64,000 nt of DNA from Gallaecimonas xiamenensis 3-C-1 (GTDB lineage Bacteria > Pseudomonadota > Gammaproteobacteria > Enterobacterales > Gallaecimonadaceae): positions 38,923 through 102,922 of the forward strand of contig NZ_AMRI01000016.1 of the NCBI RefSeq assembly GCF_000299915.1. The letters run 5' to 3'. Numbering within the stretch: the stretch's first letter is position 1; each line of letters starts with the position of its first letter. Below the pieces are notes generated by a model that was given only the letters and a program-made list of their open reading frames with translations, ran no database searches and was not told the DNA's origin. Position numbers and translations under genes: made by a program. Positions 49,656-57,708 of the stretch are shown here, one piece after another.

Positions 49656-49997
49656 CTAGGCCGCGTCGCTGGCCGGGATCAGGGCTTGGGCCCTGGTGGT
49701 GCGGGCACTGCGGTGGGCGTTGGGCTTGTGTAGATAAGTTTTAAGCTGGCGCTGCAGTTTCTGGGTCAGGGCGCCAAGGGCGGCGTAGCCGTCCATGTCC
49801 CTGGCTTTGGCCACCAAGTCGCCATTGGGCAGCCCTATGGTGGCTTCCATCACCACGGCCATGCCGTCACGGTCGATGATCAGTTTGGGGTTGATAAAGG
49901 GGACGTCGAAGCGTTCCAATTTGCCCAGTTGCTTGTGGATCTGGGCCTCGAGAGCGGCGGTGACTGGCTGGGTCCGGCTGGTGATATCGATGCGCAT
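49656..49997 (-). CDS. raiA: Ribosome hibernation/stationary-phase inhibitor RaiA/HPF family
   Basis: A 113-residue short-type protein (RaiA 113 in E. coli). It starts MRIDITSRTQPVTAALEAQI and has the S30AE fold pattern KLERFDVPFINPKLII, EATIGLPNGDLVAKA and DMDGYAALGALTQKLQRQL. It should bind the decoding centre of idle 70S ribosomes. Short HPF (95 residues in E. coli) is a close alternative; length favours RaiA. The start is preceded by AGGAGG, and an FNR/Anr-type site lies 72 bases upstream. Confidence 0.88.
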   Translation of the reverse strand: MRIDITSRTQPVTAALEAQIHKQLGKLERFDVPFINPKLIIDRDGMAVVMEATIGLPNGDLVAKARDMDGYAALGALTQKLQRQLKTYLHKPNAHRSARTTRAQALIPASDAA

Positions 49998-50068
49998 AAA
50001 AGACCTCCTAAGTCATCTCTGTCATTGCCTTCGACTTCCACGCTACGCTTTTTGCCCGCCGCTGTCAT

Positions 50069-50082
50069 GTGATCAAGATCAA
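50069..50082. promoter_or_regulatory. Candidate FNR/Anr-type (CRP-family) site
   Basis: On the minus strand TTGAT-CTTG-ATCAC matches nine of ten bases of the FNR consensus TTGAT-N4-ATCAA. It lies in the divergent raiA-regB gap. A weaker CRP reading (TGTGA-N6-TCAAC) covers the same bases. Redox control would fit the RegB/RegA neighbours. Confidence 0.6.
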
Positions 50083-50195
50083 CTTTTTTCCGGATTTTGA
50101 CGGTCCCATGACAAAGCGTGAATCCCCTGGCAAATCTTGCCGAAAGGGGCTTGTTACCGCCCTTTAGCGGGGGCATAGTTGAGAGGATTTATACC

Positions 50196-51323
50196 GTGTT
50201 AGCCGCCAACGACATCCAATCCCTACGCCTTATTCTCTGGTCGGCGGCCCTGGCCATGCTGCTTTGGCTGGGGGTGGCGGGGCTGCCTTATCCCCTTTGG
50301 TGGCTGGTGGCCCTGTGGGGCCTGCAAGGGGCCTGGTTGGCCCTGTCCAGGACCATGACCAAGGCCTGGCCCCTGGTGGTGGACATGGCCCTGCTTACCC
50401 TGCTGTTTGCCGGTTCCGGCGGCCACACCAACCCCTTTGTCAGCCTCTATCTGCTGCCCGTGGTTATTGCCCTTTTGGCCAAGGCCGAGCGCCAGGCCCT
50501 GTGGGTAGCCCTGGCCGCCGCCCTGGGTTACAGCACCCTGATGCTGTTGCCGGAAGACCAGGGCTGGCACCGCGCCGGCCATTACTGGGGCATGTGGGCC
50601 AACACCCTGCTGACCCTGGTGGTGTTGCTGCTTTTTGCCGGCAACCTTAACCGGCTGCTGCGCCGCCAGGGCCAAGCCATCAGCCAACTGCGCGAACAGC
50701 AGCTGCGGGCAGAGCAGGTGATGGCCGTTGCCGCCCAGGCTGCTTTGGCCGCCCACCAGTTGGCCACCCCCTTGTCGGTGGCGCGCCTTACCGCCGACGA
50801 ACTTGCCGAAGAAAGCCCCGACCCGCGCCTGGCCGATCTGCAACGTGCCCTGGGGCGCTGCGCCTTGCAGCTGCAAAAGGTGCGGGAAGCGGCAGAGCCG
50901 GCCCCGGCCGCCCCCAAATCCCTGGCCGCCTTGCTGGAAGACTTGGCCGAGCGTTTTCGGCTGCTGCGCCCAGGTACCCAGCTGCAACTGCCAGCGGCCC
51001 AAGCTGGCCAGGTGCAGAGCGACGCCACCCTGGTGCCGGCCATCCTCAACCTCTTGGACAATGCCGCCCACCAGGGGGAGGCCATCAAGCTGAGGCTGCT
51101 GCAAGAGCCGGAGCATTGGTTGCTGCAAATCGGTGACGGTGGCCCGGGCCTGGCCCCGGAACTAGCCAAGGCCCTTGGCCAACCGCTGCCGTCCGACCGC
51201 CACCCCGGCCCCGGCCTTGGGTTGTTCCTGGCCCATGTCAGCCTGGAGCGGCTGGGGGGCTTTTTACGGATCAAGGGCGATGAGCGCCAAAGCTGGGTGG
51301 AAGTGGGGCTGAAAAAAGCATGA
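50196..51323 (+). CDS. regB: RegB/PrrB-type redox-sensing histidine kinase
   Basis: A 375-residue kinase from GTG 50196, which follows GAGAGGA. Six hydrophobic segments fill about 8-150. Between the third and fourth lies GGHTNPF (about 75-81), the GGxxNPF quinone-binding heptapeptide that defines RegB/PrrB kinases. The phospho-acceptor is His187 in AAHQLATPLSV. Cys222 lies 35 residues later, roughly where RegB has its redox cysteine (40 residues after the histidine). The ATPase domain has LNLLDNAAHQG and GDGGPG with GLGLFLAH. The regA-like gene overlaps its end (ATGA). Confidence 0.88.
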   Translation: MLAANDIQSLRLILWSAALAMLLWLGVAGLPYPLWWLVALWGLQGAWLALSRTMTKAWPLVVDMALLTLLFAGSGGHTNPFVSLYLLPVVIALLAKAERQALWVALAAALGYSTLMLLPEDQGWHRAGHYWGMWANTLLTLVVLLLFAGNLNRLLRRQGQAISQLREQQLRAEQVMAVAAQAALAAHQLATPLSVARLTADELAEESPDPRLADLQRALGRCALQLQKVREAAEPAPAAPKSLAALLEDLAERFRLLRPGTQLQLPAAQAGQVQSDATLVPAILNLLDNAAHQGEAIKLRLLQEPEHWLLQIGDGGPGLAPELAKALGQPLPSDRHPGPGLGLFLAHVSLERLGGFLRIKGDERQSWVEVGLKKA

Positions 51324-51862
51324 AACTGCTGCTGCTGGAAGACGACTTGCCCCTGGCGCAAACCCTTAGCCGGGTTTTGGGCCGCAAGGGCTTTGAGGTA
51401 CGCCACCTGGCCACCAGCGAGCAGCTGCTGGCCGAGGCCGAAGGCTTTGCCCCCACTGTGGTGCTGCTGGACCTGAAGCTGGAGCAGGGCACCAGCCTGC
51501 CGCTGATAGCGCCCCTTAGGCAAATCCTGCCCCAGGCCCGGATCCTGGTGATTACCGGCTACGCCGCCATTAGCTCGGCGGTAGCGGCCATCAAGGCCGG
51601 CGCCGACGACTACCTGCCCAAACCTCTGGAGATGGCCTCGCTGCTGGCGGCCATCGCTGGCCAGGGCAGCGCAGAACTGGCCCCGTCGCCGCTGCCCCCG
51701 GCCCGGCTGGAATGGGAGCACCTGCACAAGGTGCTGGCCGACCACCAGGGCAATGTGTCGGCCACCGCCAGGGCTCTTGGCATGCACAGGCGCACCCTGC
51801 AGCGCAAGCTGGCCAAACACCCGGTGTCTTGCGACCCGCAGGCCCCTGAGGCAGACTCCTAG
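51320..51862 (+). CDS. regA: RegA/PrrA-type response regulator
   Basis: A 180-residue regulator. The receiver domain (about 1-115) shows LLEDDLPLAQTL, phospho-acceptor Asp about 52 in VVLLDLKLEQG, and the lysine in DDYLPKPLE. A proline-rich hinge is followed by a Fis-type helix-turn-helix (HLHKVLADHQGNVSATARAL, then HRRTLQRKLAKH). This is the layout of RegA/PrrA/ActR, which activate redox-dependent genes. It is translationally coupled to the kinase gene, and cytochrome genes follow. Confidence 0.9.
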   Translation: MKLLLLEDDLPLAQTLSRVLGRKGFEVRHLATSEQLLAEAEGFAPTVVLLDLKLEQGTSLPLIAPLRQILPQARILVITGYAAISSAVAAIKAGADDYLPKPLEMASLLAAIAGQGSAELAPSPLPPARLEWEHLHKVLADHQGNVSATARALGMHRRTLQRKLAKHPVSCDPQAPEADS

Positions 51863-51879
51863 ACAATCAAGGAGGCATC

Positions 51880-52518
51880 ATGGTCAAGGTCTGGGACGGG
51901 TTTATCCGGGCGTTTCACTGGTCGCAGCTGCTGCTCTTAGCCGGCTGCTGGTGGACGGCGGAAGAAGGGGAAATGGTCTGGCACCAATGGTTGGCCATGA
52001 CCCTGCTGGCCTTGTGGGGGGCACGGCTCTATTGGGGGCTGTTTGGCTCTGAAAGTGCCAGATTCGCCAGTTTCCTGAAAAAGCCCGGCGAGGTATGGGC
52101 CTTTGCCAAGGCCCTGGTGAAGGGCCAAAGCAGCCCCAAGGCCGGCCATAACCCCCTGGGGGGCTGGATGGTCGCCCTGATGCTGCTTTGCATCGGCTTG
52201 CAGATGGCCACCGGCCTTTTTGCCAGCGACGAGATCTTCACCGAAGGCCCGCTCTACAGCTGGGTCAGCAGCGATACCGCCGATCTTCTTACCCGGCTGC
52301 ACCACCTCAACTTCAACCTGCTGCTGGGCCTTATTGCCCTGCACCTGCTGGCCCTGGTGGTACATAGCCTCAAGGGCGAGCGCCTGGTGCCGGCCATGGT
52401 CACCGGCCGCAACAAGACATTGGCCCAGGGGCCGGCCCTTAAAGCCAGTTGGCCGGCTTGGCTGGTGTTCGCCCTGCTGTGGGGCCTGTTGTACTGGGGC
52501 TGGGGCAGCGGTCTCTAG
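51880..52518 (+). CDS. Cytochrome b561 family membrane protein
   Basis: A 212-residue di-heme b-type cytochrome. It starts VKVWDGFIRAFHWSQLLLLA, with the first heme histidine in FHW. Four hydrophobic segments are visible, with further histidines in VWHQWL, AGHNPLGGWM, LHHLNFNLLLGLIALHLLAL and VVHS. This is the nickel-hydrogenase/b561-like branch that passes electrons between quinol and a periplasmic partner. It follows regA by 17 bases with an AAGGAGG site. The convergent cytochrome c-prime gene next door may be its partner. Confidence 0.88.
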   Translation: MVKVWDGFIRAFHWSQLLLLAGCWWTAEEGEMVWHQWLAMTLLALWGARLYWGLFGSESARFASFLKKPGEVWAFAKALVKGQSSPKAGHNPLGGWMVALMLLCIGLQMATGLFASDEIFTEGPLYSWVSSDTADLLTRLHHLNFNLLLGLIALHLLALVVHSLKGERLVPAMVTGRNKTLAQGPALKASWPAWLVFALLWGLLYWGWGSGL

Positions 52519-52529
52519 CCCCGGCTGCC

Positions 52530-52970
52530 TTAGCGGTTTTTAAAGTCGCTGTGGCAGGCCTTGCAGTTCTTGGCCGCCTTCATAAAGGCCGGCTTGATGC
52601 TGCCAAGGTCACCGCTTTGGGCGCTCTTGGCCAGGTCGGCCGCGTCAGACTGGAACTTGGCCAGGCGCTTTTTAAACTCGTCGGTGTTTTCCCAAACCGC
52701 CGCTTTGGCCTTGGTGTCGCCCTGGTCGGCGCCCGGATAGAGAAAACCTTCCAGGGGCATCTTCGACAGGGCCGCCAGGCTGTCGGCCCGGTATTGGAAG
52801 GCGGCGGCGTCAAAGGCCTTGTCGCCCTTGACCATGGCGCCCATTTCGCCAAAGTGGGTGGCCACCAGGCTGAACACCGACTGGCGATAGGCGATGGCCT
52901 CGTCCTTGTCGTCAAAGGCCTGGGCAAAGGGAACGACGGCCACCAGGGCCGCCAGGGCAAGCTTTTTCAT
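52530..52970 (-). CDS. Cytochrome c-prime
   Basis: A 146-residue periplasmic protein. A signal peptide (about 1-18, MKKLALAALVAVVPFAQA) is followed by a four-helix bundle whose first mature helix starts AIAYRQSVFSLVATHFGEM. A heme c site CKACH is near the C-terminus (AAKNCKACHSDFKNR). Cytochromes c-prime bind NO and protect from nitrosative stress. The start ATG follows AGGAAGA. It converges on the cytochrome b561 gene with an 11-base gap. Confidence 0.92.
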   Translation of the reverse strand: MKKLALAALVAVVPFAQAFDDKDEAIAYRQSVFSLVATHFGEMGAMVKGDKAFDAAAFQYRADSLAALSKMPLEGFLYPGADQGDTKAKAAVWENTDEFKKRLAKFQSDAADLAKSAQSGDLGSIKPAFMKAAKNCKACHSDFKNR

Positions 52971-53060
52971 TCTTCCTCCTTGGCTGACATTGCCGGTCAA
53001 GTTCTAACCTACTCAAGGCCTTACGGCAAGCAAGCTAACCAAGTTCAGGGTCAATAGCCC

Positions 53061-53090
53061 TTGGTTCAGGGCAGGGCGCTCTGGTATACT
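53061..53090 (+). promoter_or_regulatory. Candidate ssrA promoter
   Basis: TTGGTT (53061-53066) and a TATACT (53085-53090) preceded by TGG, with an 18-base spacer, 14 bases before the tmRNA. Confidence 0.6.
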
Positions 53091-53104
53091 GAGTGCAACA
53101 CATT

Positions 53105-53465
53105 GGGGCCGATCAGGATTCGACGGGGATCGCGAAACCCAAGGTGCATGCCGAGGTGCGGTTGGCCTCGTAAAAAAACCGCAAACAAATAGTCGCAAAC
53201 GACGAAAACTACGCACTCGCTGCCTAATAAGCAGTAGAGAGCCTTTCCCCCTTAGCCCGCCTATCGGCTTTGGATCCGGAAAGTCACCCTAGATAGGATC
53301 GCGTGGAGGCTTCGCCTGGAGCCAAGACGTTAAAACCAATCAGGCTCGCTACCTGAAAGCCTGTCGTTCGGCGTTCTACGTAGTTAACTAAAAGAACTGA
53401 CTAAGCATGTAGTACCGAGGATGTAGGGTTCACGGACGGGGGTTCAAATCCCCCCGGCTCCACCA
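53105..53465 (+). ncRNA. ssrA: Transfer-messenger RNA (tmRNA)
   Basis: A 361-base tmRNA that rescues stalled ribosomes by trans-translation. The 5-prime end GGGGCCGATCAGGATTCGAC pairs with the 3-prime GGCTCC end, and the T arm GGGGGTTCAAATCCCCC and an encoded CCA finish the tRNA-like domain. The tag reading frame at 53195-53224 encodes ANDENYALAA and ends with two stops (TAATAA). Pseudoknot sequences lie between. A 20-bp terminator hairpin follows. Its 3-prime end is a well-known integration site for mobile elements, and diverged copies of that end occur downstream. Confidence 0.98.
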
Positions 53466-53508
53466 AACAAAGAAAAAGGCCACCGCAAGGTGGCCTTTTT
53501 CTTTGTTT
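53465..53508 (+). terminator. Very long perfect hairpin terminator of ssrA
   Basis: A 20-bp perfect stem (arms 53465-53484 and 53489-53508) with a GCAA tetraloop. The upper stem GGCCACC/GGTGGCC is GC-rich, and the lower stem pairs the A-rich with the T-rich flank. The A that closes the tmRNA CCA is also the first base of the stem. Confidence 0.9.
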
Positions 53509-53617
53509 GAAGGTGCTGGCGGTGTGAATGGACCCCATTGGGTTCACAAAATGGCAGGATAGCCATTTTGGAGCGCCACAGGCGACCCCGAAGGGGCGAG
53601 GGCCAAGGATGGCCCGA

Positions 53618-53639
53618 GTCAAATCCCCCCAGCTCGGCC
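53618..53639 (+). repeat. Degenerate copy A of the ssrA 3-prime end
   Basis: GTCAAATCCCCCCAGCTCGG resembles the ssrA end at 53442-53465 (GTTCAAATCCCCCCGGCTCC). The shared core is AAATCCCCCC[A/G]GCTC. Possible attachment-site scar. Confidence 0.55.
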
Positions 53640-53785
53640 TCCGCAAGGAGGCCTGTTTGTTCGCTGTCGTCTGGAGGGGGGATTCTTCACCCCCGTAGGG
53701 GGTTCACCAGTTTGTCTGGAACAAACTGGAACAGCCAAAGGCTGGTCCCCAGCGCAGCGAGCGGGTGAGGGGCAAGGACGCGGCG

Positions 53786-53808
53786 AATAAATCCCCCCGG
53801 CTCGGCCA
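53786..53808 (+). repeat. Degenerate copy B of the ssrA 3-prime end
   Basis: ATAAATCCCCCCGGCTCGGC keeps the exact 15-base core AAATCCCCCCGGCTC of the ssrA 3-prime end. The bases upstream of copies A and B also resemble each other (GCGAG, GGG, CAAGGA blocks). Confidence 0.55.
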
Positions 53809-54083
53809 CAGCGAGGTGGTCACAGCAGTGAGGTACAGGACTGTGGCACAAGGCAAAAGAGCCTGATATCCCTGTGCCGCATTAACCTCTTCAATCTAGT
53901 CCTGCTGGCCACCTCAAGGCCGTGATGAAACGGTCTGGTTCAACACCGCTTTAGGGGTAATCGGTAGCTAAGGCTTCCTGATAAGACTGACTTTCAGCTG
54001 TGCCTTATTCCGTCTTGAATCTCTTTGGCATCGTAACGTAGTCTGTCAGATATCGATTAAAAACAGCGCAAGGATGCAATCGT

Positions 54084-54920
54084 CTGTTTGATATCAAAGA
54101 GCGTTTTAGGGTCATTGAACTCATTGTTTGGTGGGAAGGAAGGGTCACCACTGGCCATCTATGCCATTTTTTTGCGGTCGGCCGTCAACAGGCGAGCAAA
54201 GATTTGGCGAGCTACAGGACTCAGTTTCCGGGGCAGTTGCATTATGGCCAGTCTCAAAAGGGGTATCTGCCCACTACCCATTTCAAACCTCGGTTTATTG
54301 GCCTCGATGTCAATGAGTACCTGGATTGGATAACCGCCCAGCAGCGCTTAAGCACATCTCCCCAACCAGCCTACAGTTTGCCCTTTAGCCAGGTATTTCC
54401 TGCCACTCGGCAAGTCGATGCCACTTTGATCCGTCCTATGGTGCGTGCCCTTCGCCAGCAGCAACGGCTAGAGGTGGACTACCTCGGCGTCACCAACCCC
54501 AGCCGTGAAGGGCGGGTGATAGTCCCCACCCGTTTTGTCAAAACCGCCCAGCGCTGGCACCTGCGTGCTTGGTGCGAGCAAAGTCAGGGCTACCGCGACT
54601 TTGTGCTAAGCCGCTTTCGTGGCGAGCCCGATCTGCTGGGCCGGCCCTTGACCCCCTTGCCAGAAGACATTGCCTGGCACACCCACATCACCCTTTGCAT
54701 CAGACCCGACCCGCGCCTGAGCCCCGCCCAACAAGCCGCCCTGGCCGCCGACTACGGCATGGCAAACGGTGAGCTTTTGCTCCCAAGCCGCGCCGCCCTT
54801 GCCAACTACCTGCTACTGGATATGCACATCCACACCAAGATGCTCGACGGCAACCCCGCCGCCCAGCAGCTTATTCTCGCCAACATCGACGAGGTTAAGC
54901 CCTGGCTCTTTGGCGGCTGA
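54084..54920 (+). CDS. WYL-domain transcriptional regulator, start codon uncertain
   Basis: A regulator of the CapW/BrxR type. The winged-helix part is readable in frame from about 54099 (ERFRVIELIVWWEGRVTTGH, ASKDLASYRTQFPGQLHYG). The WYL domain follows (LRQQQRLEVDYLGVTNPSRE, PTRFVKTAQRWHLRAWCEQS, FVLSRFRG), then a C-terminal WCX region. The frame opens at a TAG at 54039, and I find no ATG, GTG or TTG before the HTH. I chose CTG 54084; TTG 54204 would remove the DNA-binding domain. Either a rare start is used or the 5-prime end has decayed. Such regulators often guard phage-defence operons, and it precedes cas3 on the same strand. Confidence 0.7.
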   Translation: MFDIKERFRVIELIVWWEGRVTTGHLCHFFAVGRQQASKDLASYRTQFPGQLHYGQSQKGYLPTTHFKPRFIGLDVNEYLDWITAQQRLSTSPQPAYSLPFSQVFPATRQVDATLIRPMVRALRQQQRLEVDYLGVTNPSREGRVIVPTRFVKTAQRWHLRAWCEQSQGYRDFVLSRFRGEPDLLGRPLTPLPEDIAWHTHITLCIRPDPRLSPAQQAALAADYGMANGELLLPSRAALANYLLLDMHIHTKMLDGNPAAQQLILANIDEVKPWLFGG

Positions 54921-54922
54921 CC

Positions 54923-54939
54923 TGTCGCCTCAGGCGACA
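54923..54939. repeat. Short palindrome between the WYL regulator and cas3
   Basis: TGTCGCC (54923-54929) and GGCGACA (54933-54939) around three bases, with no T run. It is about 70 bases before cas3 and could be a hairpin or an operator for the WYL protein. Confidence 0.45.
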
Positions 54940-55008
54940 TGTGAAAAACCACAGTGTTGGCAAGAAGTTAGGAGAGGGTAAGGTGGGCAAGGAAGCCAAG
55001 GAGCCACG

Positions 55009-57708
55009 ATGAGCGACGCCATTTACCGTTACTGGGGCAAAGCCCGCAAAGACGACAACCTGCAAGGGGATGCTTATCACTTGCTGCCCTACCACAGCCT
55101 GGATGTGGCGGCGGTAGGCTGGTGGTTACTCTCAGAGCGTTTCGGTTATGGCGCCATGCTGGCCAAAAAGCTGGCGTTGCCACAGGCGCAGTTACAGCGG
55201 CTGTTTGCCTTTTTCTTAAGCGTGCATGACTTGGGGAAATTTGCCCGGGCCTTTCAAAATCTGGCCCCCGACCTGTCAGATAAGCTTGTACCGAGCCTGG
55301 ATGCCTACCGTTACACCGAGCGCCATGATTCATTGGGGTTTTGGCTCTTTAAGCAATCTGAAGTCATTAAAAGTCAGCTGGCTGACCGCTGCTGCTTACC
55401 GGCACGTAAGATAGCCAGCTCCGGCACGCTGGATTGCTGGCTGCAAATTGTCACCGGTCATCACGGCCAACCACCGAAGGCGCAATTAAAAAGACCCGAG
55501 CATTTTTTTACTGCCGACGATATGGCCGCGGCCGAAGCCTTTTTTATGGCGATGTTGGACTTGTGGCTGCAGCCCGAAGATCTGCCGCTGTTGGTCGACC
55601 GCGCGTTGAAGGCGGCACTGATACAAAGCTCATGGCAGTTGGCAGGGCTGGCGGTATTAGCCGACTGGCAAGGCTCAAACCAAATCTATTTCCCCTACCA
55701 AAAAACGCCGCAAGCACTCGGTGCCTATTGGCAAGAACGCGCTAAACCTCAGGCGCTAAAAGCATTGCAGCAAGCAGGTATTGAAGGCATTGCTGCAGCG
55801 CCCTTTACCTCCATCAAGCGACTGTTTCCCTTTATTGAAACGCCGACACCGCTGCAGCAGTACGCTATTGAGCAGCCGCTGAGTGACGGCCCCCAGCTCT
55901 TTATCCTCGAAGATGTCACCGGAGCTGGTAAAACCGAAGCCGCGCTGACCTTGGTGCATCGGCTGCTGGCGCAAGGGTCAGCTGGCGGGCTTTACATTGG
56001 CTTACCGACCATGGCCACCGCTAATGCCATGTATCAGCGTCTGGCCGAATGTTATGGCCGCTTGTTTACCGATGAAGCAAGGCCTTCGCTGGTGCTCTCC
56101 CACGGTGCCCGCCATCTGTCTGAAACCTTTCGCCAATCGGTGATGTTGCCGGAGCAACCAGTAGATTTGGCTTATCAAGCAGAAGAAGCCTCTGCCTCGG
56201 TGTATTGCAATGAGTGGCTGGCCGATAGCCGCAAAAAAGCGCTGTTGGCTACCGTGGGCGTTGGCACCCTCGACCAAGCACTACTCAGCGTCTTGCCCGC
56301 GCGCCATCAGTCCCTACGCTTACTCGGGCTGGTGGGCAAGGTATTGCTGGTGGACGAGGTGCATGCGTACGACCCCTACATGCGTACCTTGCTGGCGCGG
56401 CTGTTAACCCTTCATGCCCGCCAAGGCGGCAGTGCTATTTTGCTTTCTGCAACCTTACCCCAGACCATGAAAAGCGAGTTGCTAGAGGCTTTTGCCAAAG
56501 GACTGGCGCAATTGGCGCCTTGCCTGACGGCAAGCAACTACCCATTAGCCACACAGTTTCCAGCCCCTAATGGCGAGAGCGAACGGCCCCTTGCAACCCG
56601 GCCCGAGGTGCAGCGCACCGTCAGGCTGGAAAGGCTCGATGACGAAGCCGCCGCTTTGGCCCTTATTGAGCAGAGCGTTAGCCAGGGCCGGTGTGTGTGC
56701 TGGGTGCGCAACACTGTCGATGAGGCAAGAAAAGCCTACGCCGCCCTTGCCAGTAAAGGCCTGAACCAACAGCAGCTCACGCTTTTTCACAGCCGTTTTG
56801 CCATGCAAGACCGCCAGCGTATTGAGCAGCAGATTCTTAGCCTTTTTGGCAAGCAAGGCGACGGTAGCCAGCGCCGTGGGCAAGTGCTGGTAGCTACCCA
56901 AGTGGTAGAGCAAAGCCTGGATCTGGACTTTGATGTGATGATCTCCGATCTCGCCCCCGTTGATCTTTTACTGCAAAGGGCCGGGCGCTTGCACCGCCAC
57001 ACCAGGAATGTAGCGGGCGCGCCGATGAAAGGCCGTGATGAGCGCGCCACCCCGGTTTTTTATCTTCTCTCGCCATCGCCCACTACCAATGCTGATGACA
57101 GTTGGCTCCCAAAAGGCAACGGCTCTCGCGCTGTCTATCAGAACCTGGCGCTGCTGTGGCGCTCTGCTGTTGTGCTCTTGGAAAAAGGCCATTTTTGCAT
57201 GCCAGAAGATGCGCGCTTTTTAATTGAGCAGGTCTACAGCCCAGACACCCCGCTACAAGCCCCTGATGCACTTTTAGACAGCGCCTATGAGCTGGAAGGC
57301 CAGCACAAGGCAGCGGTGAGTATTGCCAACGCCAATGTCTTGAACCTGGACCAAGGCTACAGCCAAAGCAGTAACGCCACCGGTTGGGGGGAGGAGGTGA
57401 ATATTCCCACCCGCCTCAGTGACAACACGGTCTCGGTGGTTTTGCTAGCCCAAGATGGCCAGGGGCACTGGCACCCCTATGCAAAAGGTACAGATTTTCC
57501 CTGGGATCTGAGCCAGTTGAGCCTGCGTGAACGGCAATGGCAACAGGCCGAACAGACCCTGGATCAAGCGACAAGAGAGCAACTGCAACGCCTGAAGGAC
57601 AACATCCCTGCCTTGAAATGGCAGCAGCTATTCCCCCTAAGCGGCCCATGGCAGGCGTTTTATAGCGCCGAGCAAGGTTGGCTTGGTGAACAAGGAGAAA
57701 AGCGATGA
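55009..57708 (+). CDS. cas3: CRISPR-associated helicase/nuclease Cas3 (type I-E)
   Basis: Recruited by target-bound Cascade, Cas3 nicks and degrades the displaced strand. It has 899 residues (888 in E. coli). The N-terminal HD nuclease shows His24/His29 and His73-Asp74 (SVHDLGKF), plus HHG near 151. The SF2 helicase has Walker A DVTGAGKTE with Lys308, Walker B DEVH (449-452), and SATLP. Motif VI is LLQRAGRLHRH. The stop overlaps cas8e (ATGA). HD and helicase are on one polypeptide, typical of I-E. Confidence 0.96.
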   Translation: MSDAIYRYWGKARKDDNLQGDAYHLLPYHSLDVAAVGWWLLSERFGYGAMLAKKLALPQAQLQRLFAFFLSVHDLGKFARAFQNLAPDLSDKLVPSLDAYRYTERHDSLGFWLFKQSEVIKSQLADRCCLPARKIASSGTLDCWLQIVTGHHGQPPKAQLKRPEHFFTADDMAAAEAFFMAMLDLWLQPEDLPLLVDRALKAALIQSSWQLAGLAVLADWQGSNQIYFPYQKTPQALGAYWQERAKPQALKALQQAGIEGIAAAPFTSIKRLFPFIETPTPLQQYAIEQPLSDGPQLFILEDVTGAGKTEAALTLVHRLLAQGSAGGLYIGLPTMATANAMYQRLAECYGRLFTDEARPSLVLSHGARHLSETFRQSVMLPEQPVDLAYQAEEASASVYCNEWLADSRKKALLATVGVGTLDQALLSVLPARHQSLRLLGLVGKVLLVDEVHAYDPYMRTLLARLLTLHARQGGSAILLSATLPQTMKSELLEAFAKGLAQLAPCLTASNYPLATQFPAPNGESERPLATRPEVQRTVRLERLDDEAAALALIEQSVSQGRCVCWVRNTVDEARKAYAALASKGLNQQQLTLFHSRFAMQDRQRIEQQILSLFGKQGDGSQRRGQVLVATQVVEQSLDLDFDVMISDLAPVDLLLQRAGRLHRHTRNVAGAPMKGRDERATPVFYLLSPSPTTNADDSWLPKGNGSRAVYQNLALLWRSAVVLLEKGHFCMPEDARFLIEQVYSPDTPLQAPDALLDSAYELEGQHKAAVSIANANVLNLDQGYSQSSNATGWGEEVNIPTRLSDNTVSVVLLAQDGQGHWHPYAKGTDFPWDLSQLSLRERQWQQAEQTLDQATREQLQRLKDNIPALKWQQLFPLSGPWQAFYSAEQGWLGEQGEKR

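Larger units (their letters stand above)
53509..54083. other. Hairpin-rich intergenic region after ssrA
   Basis: I see no gene in these 575 bases. The first 300 are a mosaic of short hairpins: AAAATGGC/GCCATTTT, CCCC/GGGG, GGCCTCC/GGAGGCC with a GCAA loop, ACCCCC/GGGGGT, CCAGTTTG/CAAACTGG and CAGCC/GGCTG. They are interspersed with two degenerate copies of the ssrA 3-prime end. The rest (about 53830-54083) has lower GC and is unrecognised; it may be remnant DNA of an integrated element. Confidence 0.6.

Noticed and set aside
53401..53646. Minus-strand frame with PGGFEPPS
   Set aside because: Antisense to the 3-prime end of tmRNA, the same artefact as above.
53466..55008. Integrase or transposase gene next to ssrA
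   Set aside because: None is present; only the WYL regulator is coding. The island idea rests on repeats alone.
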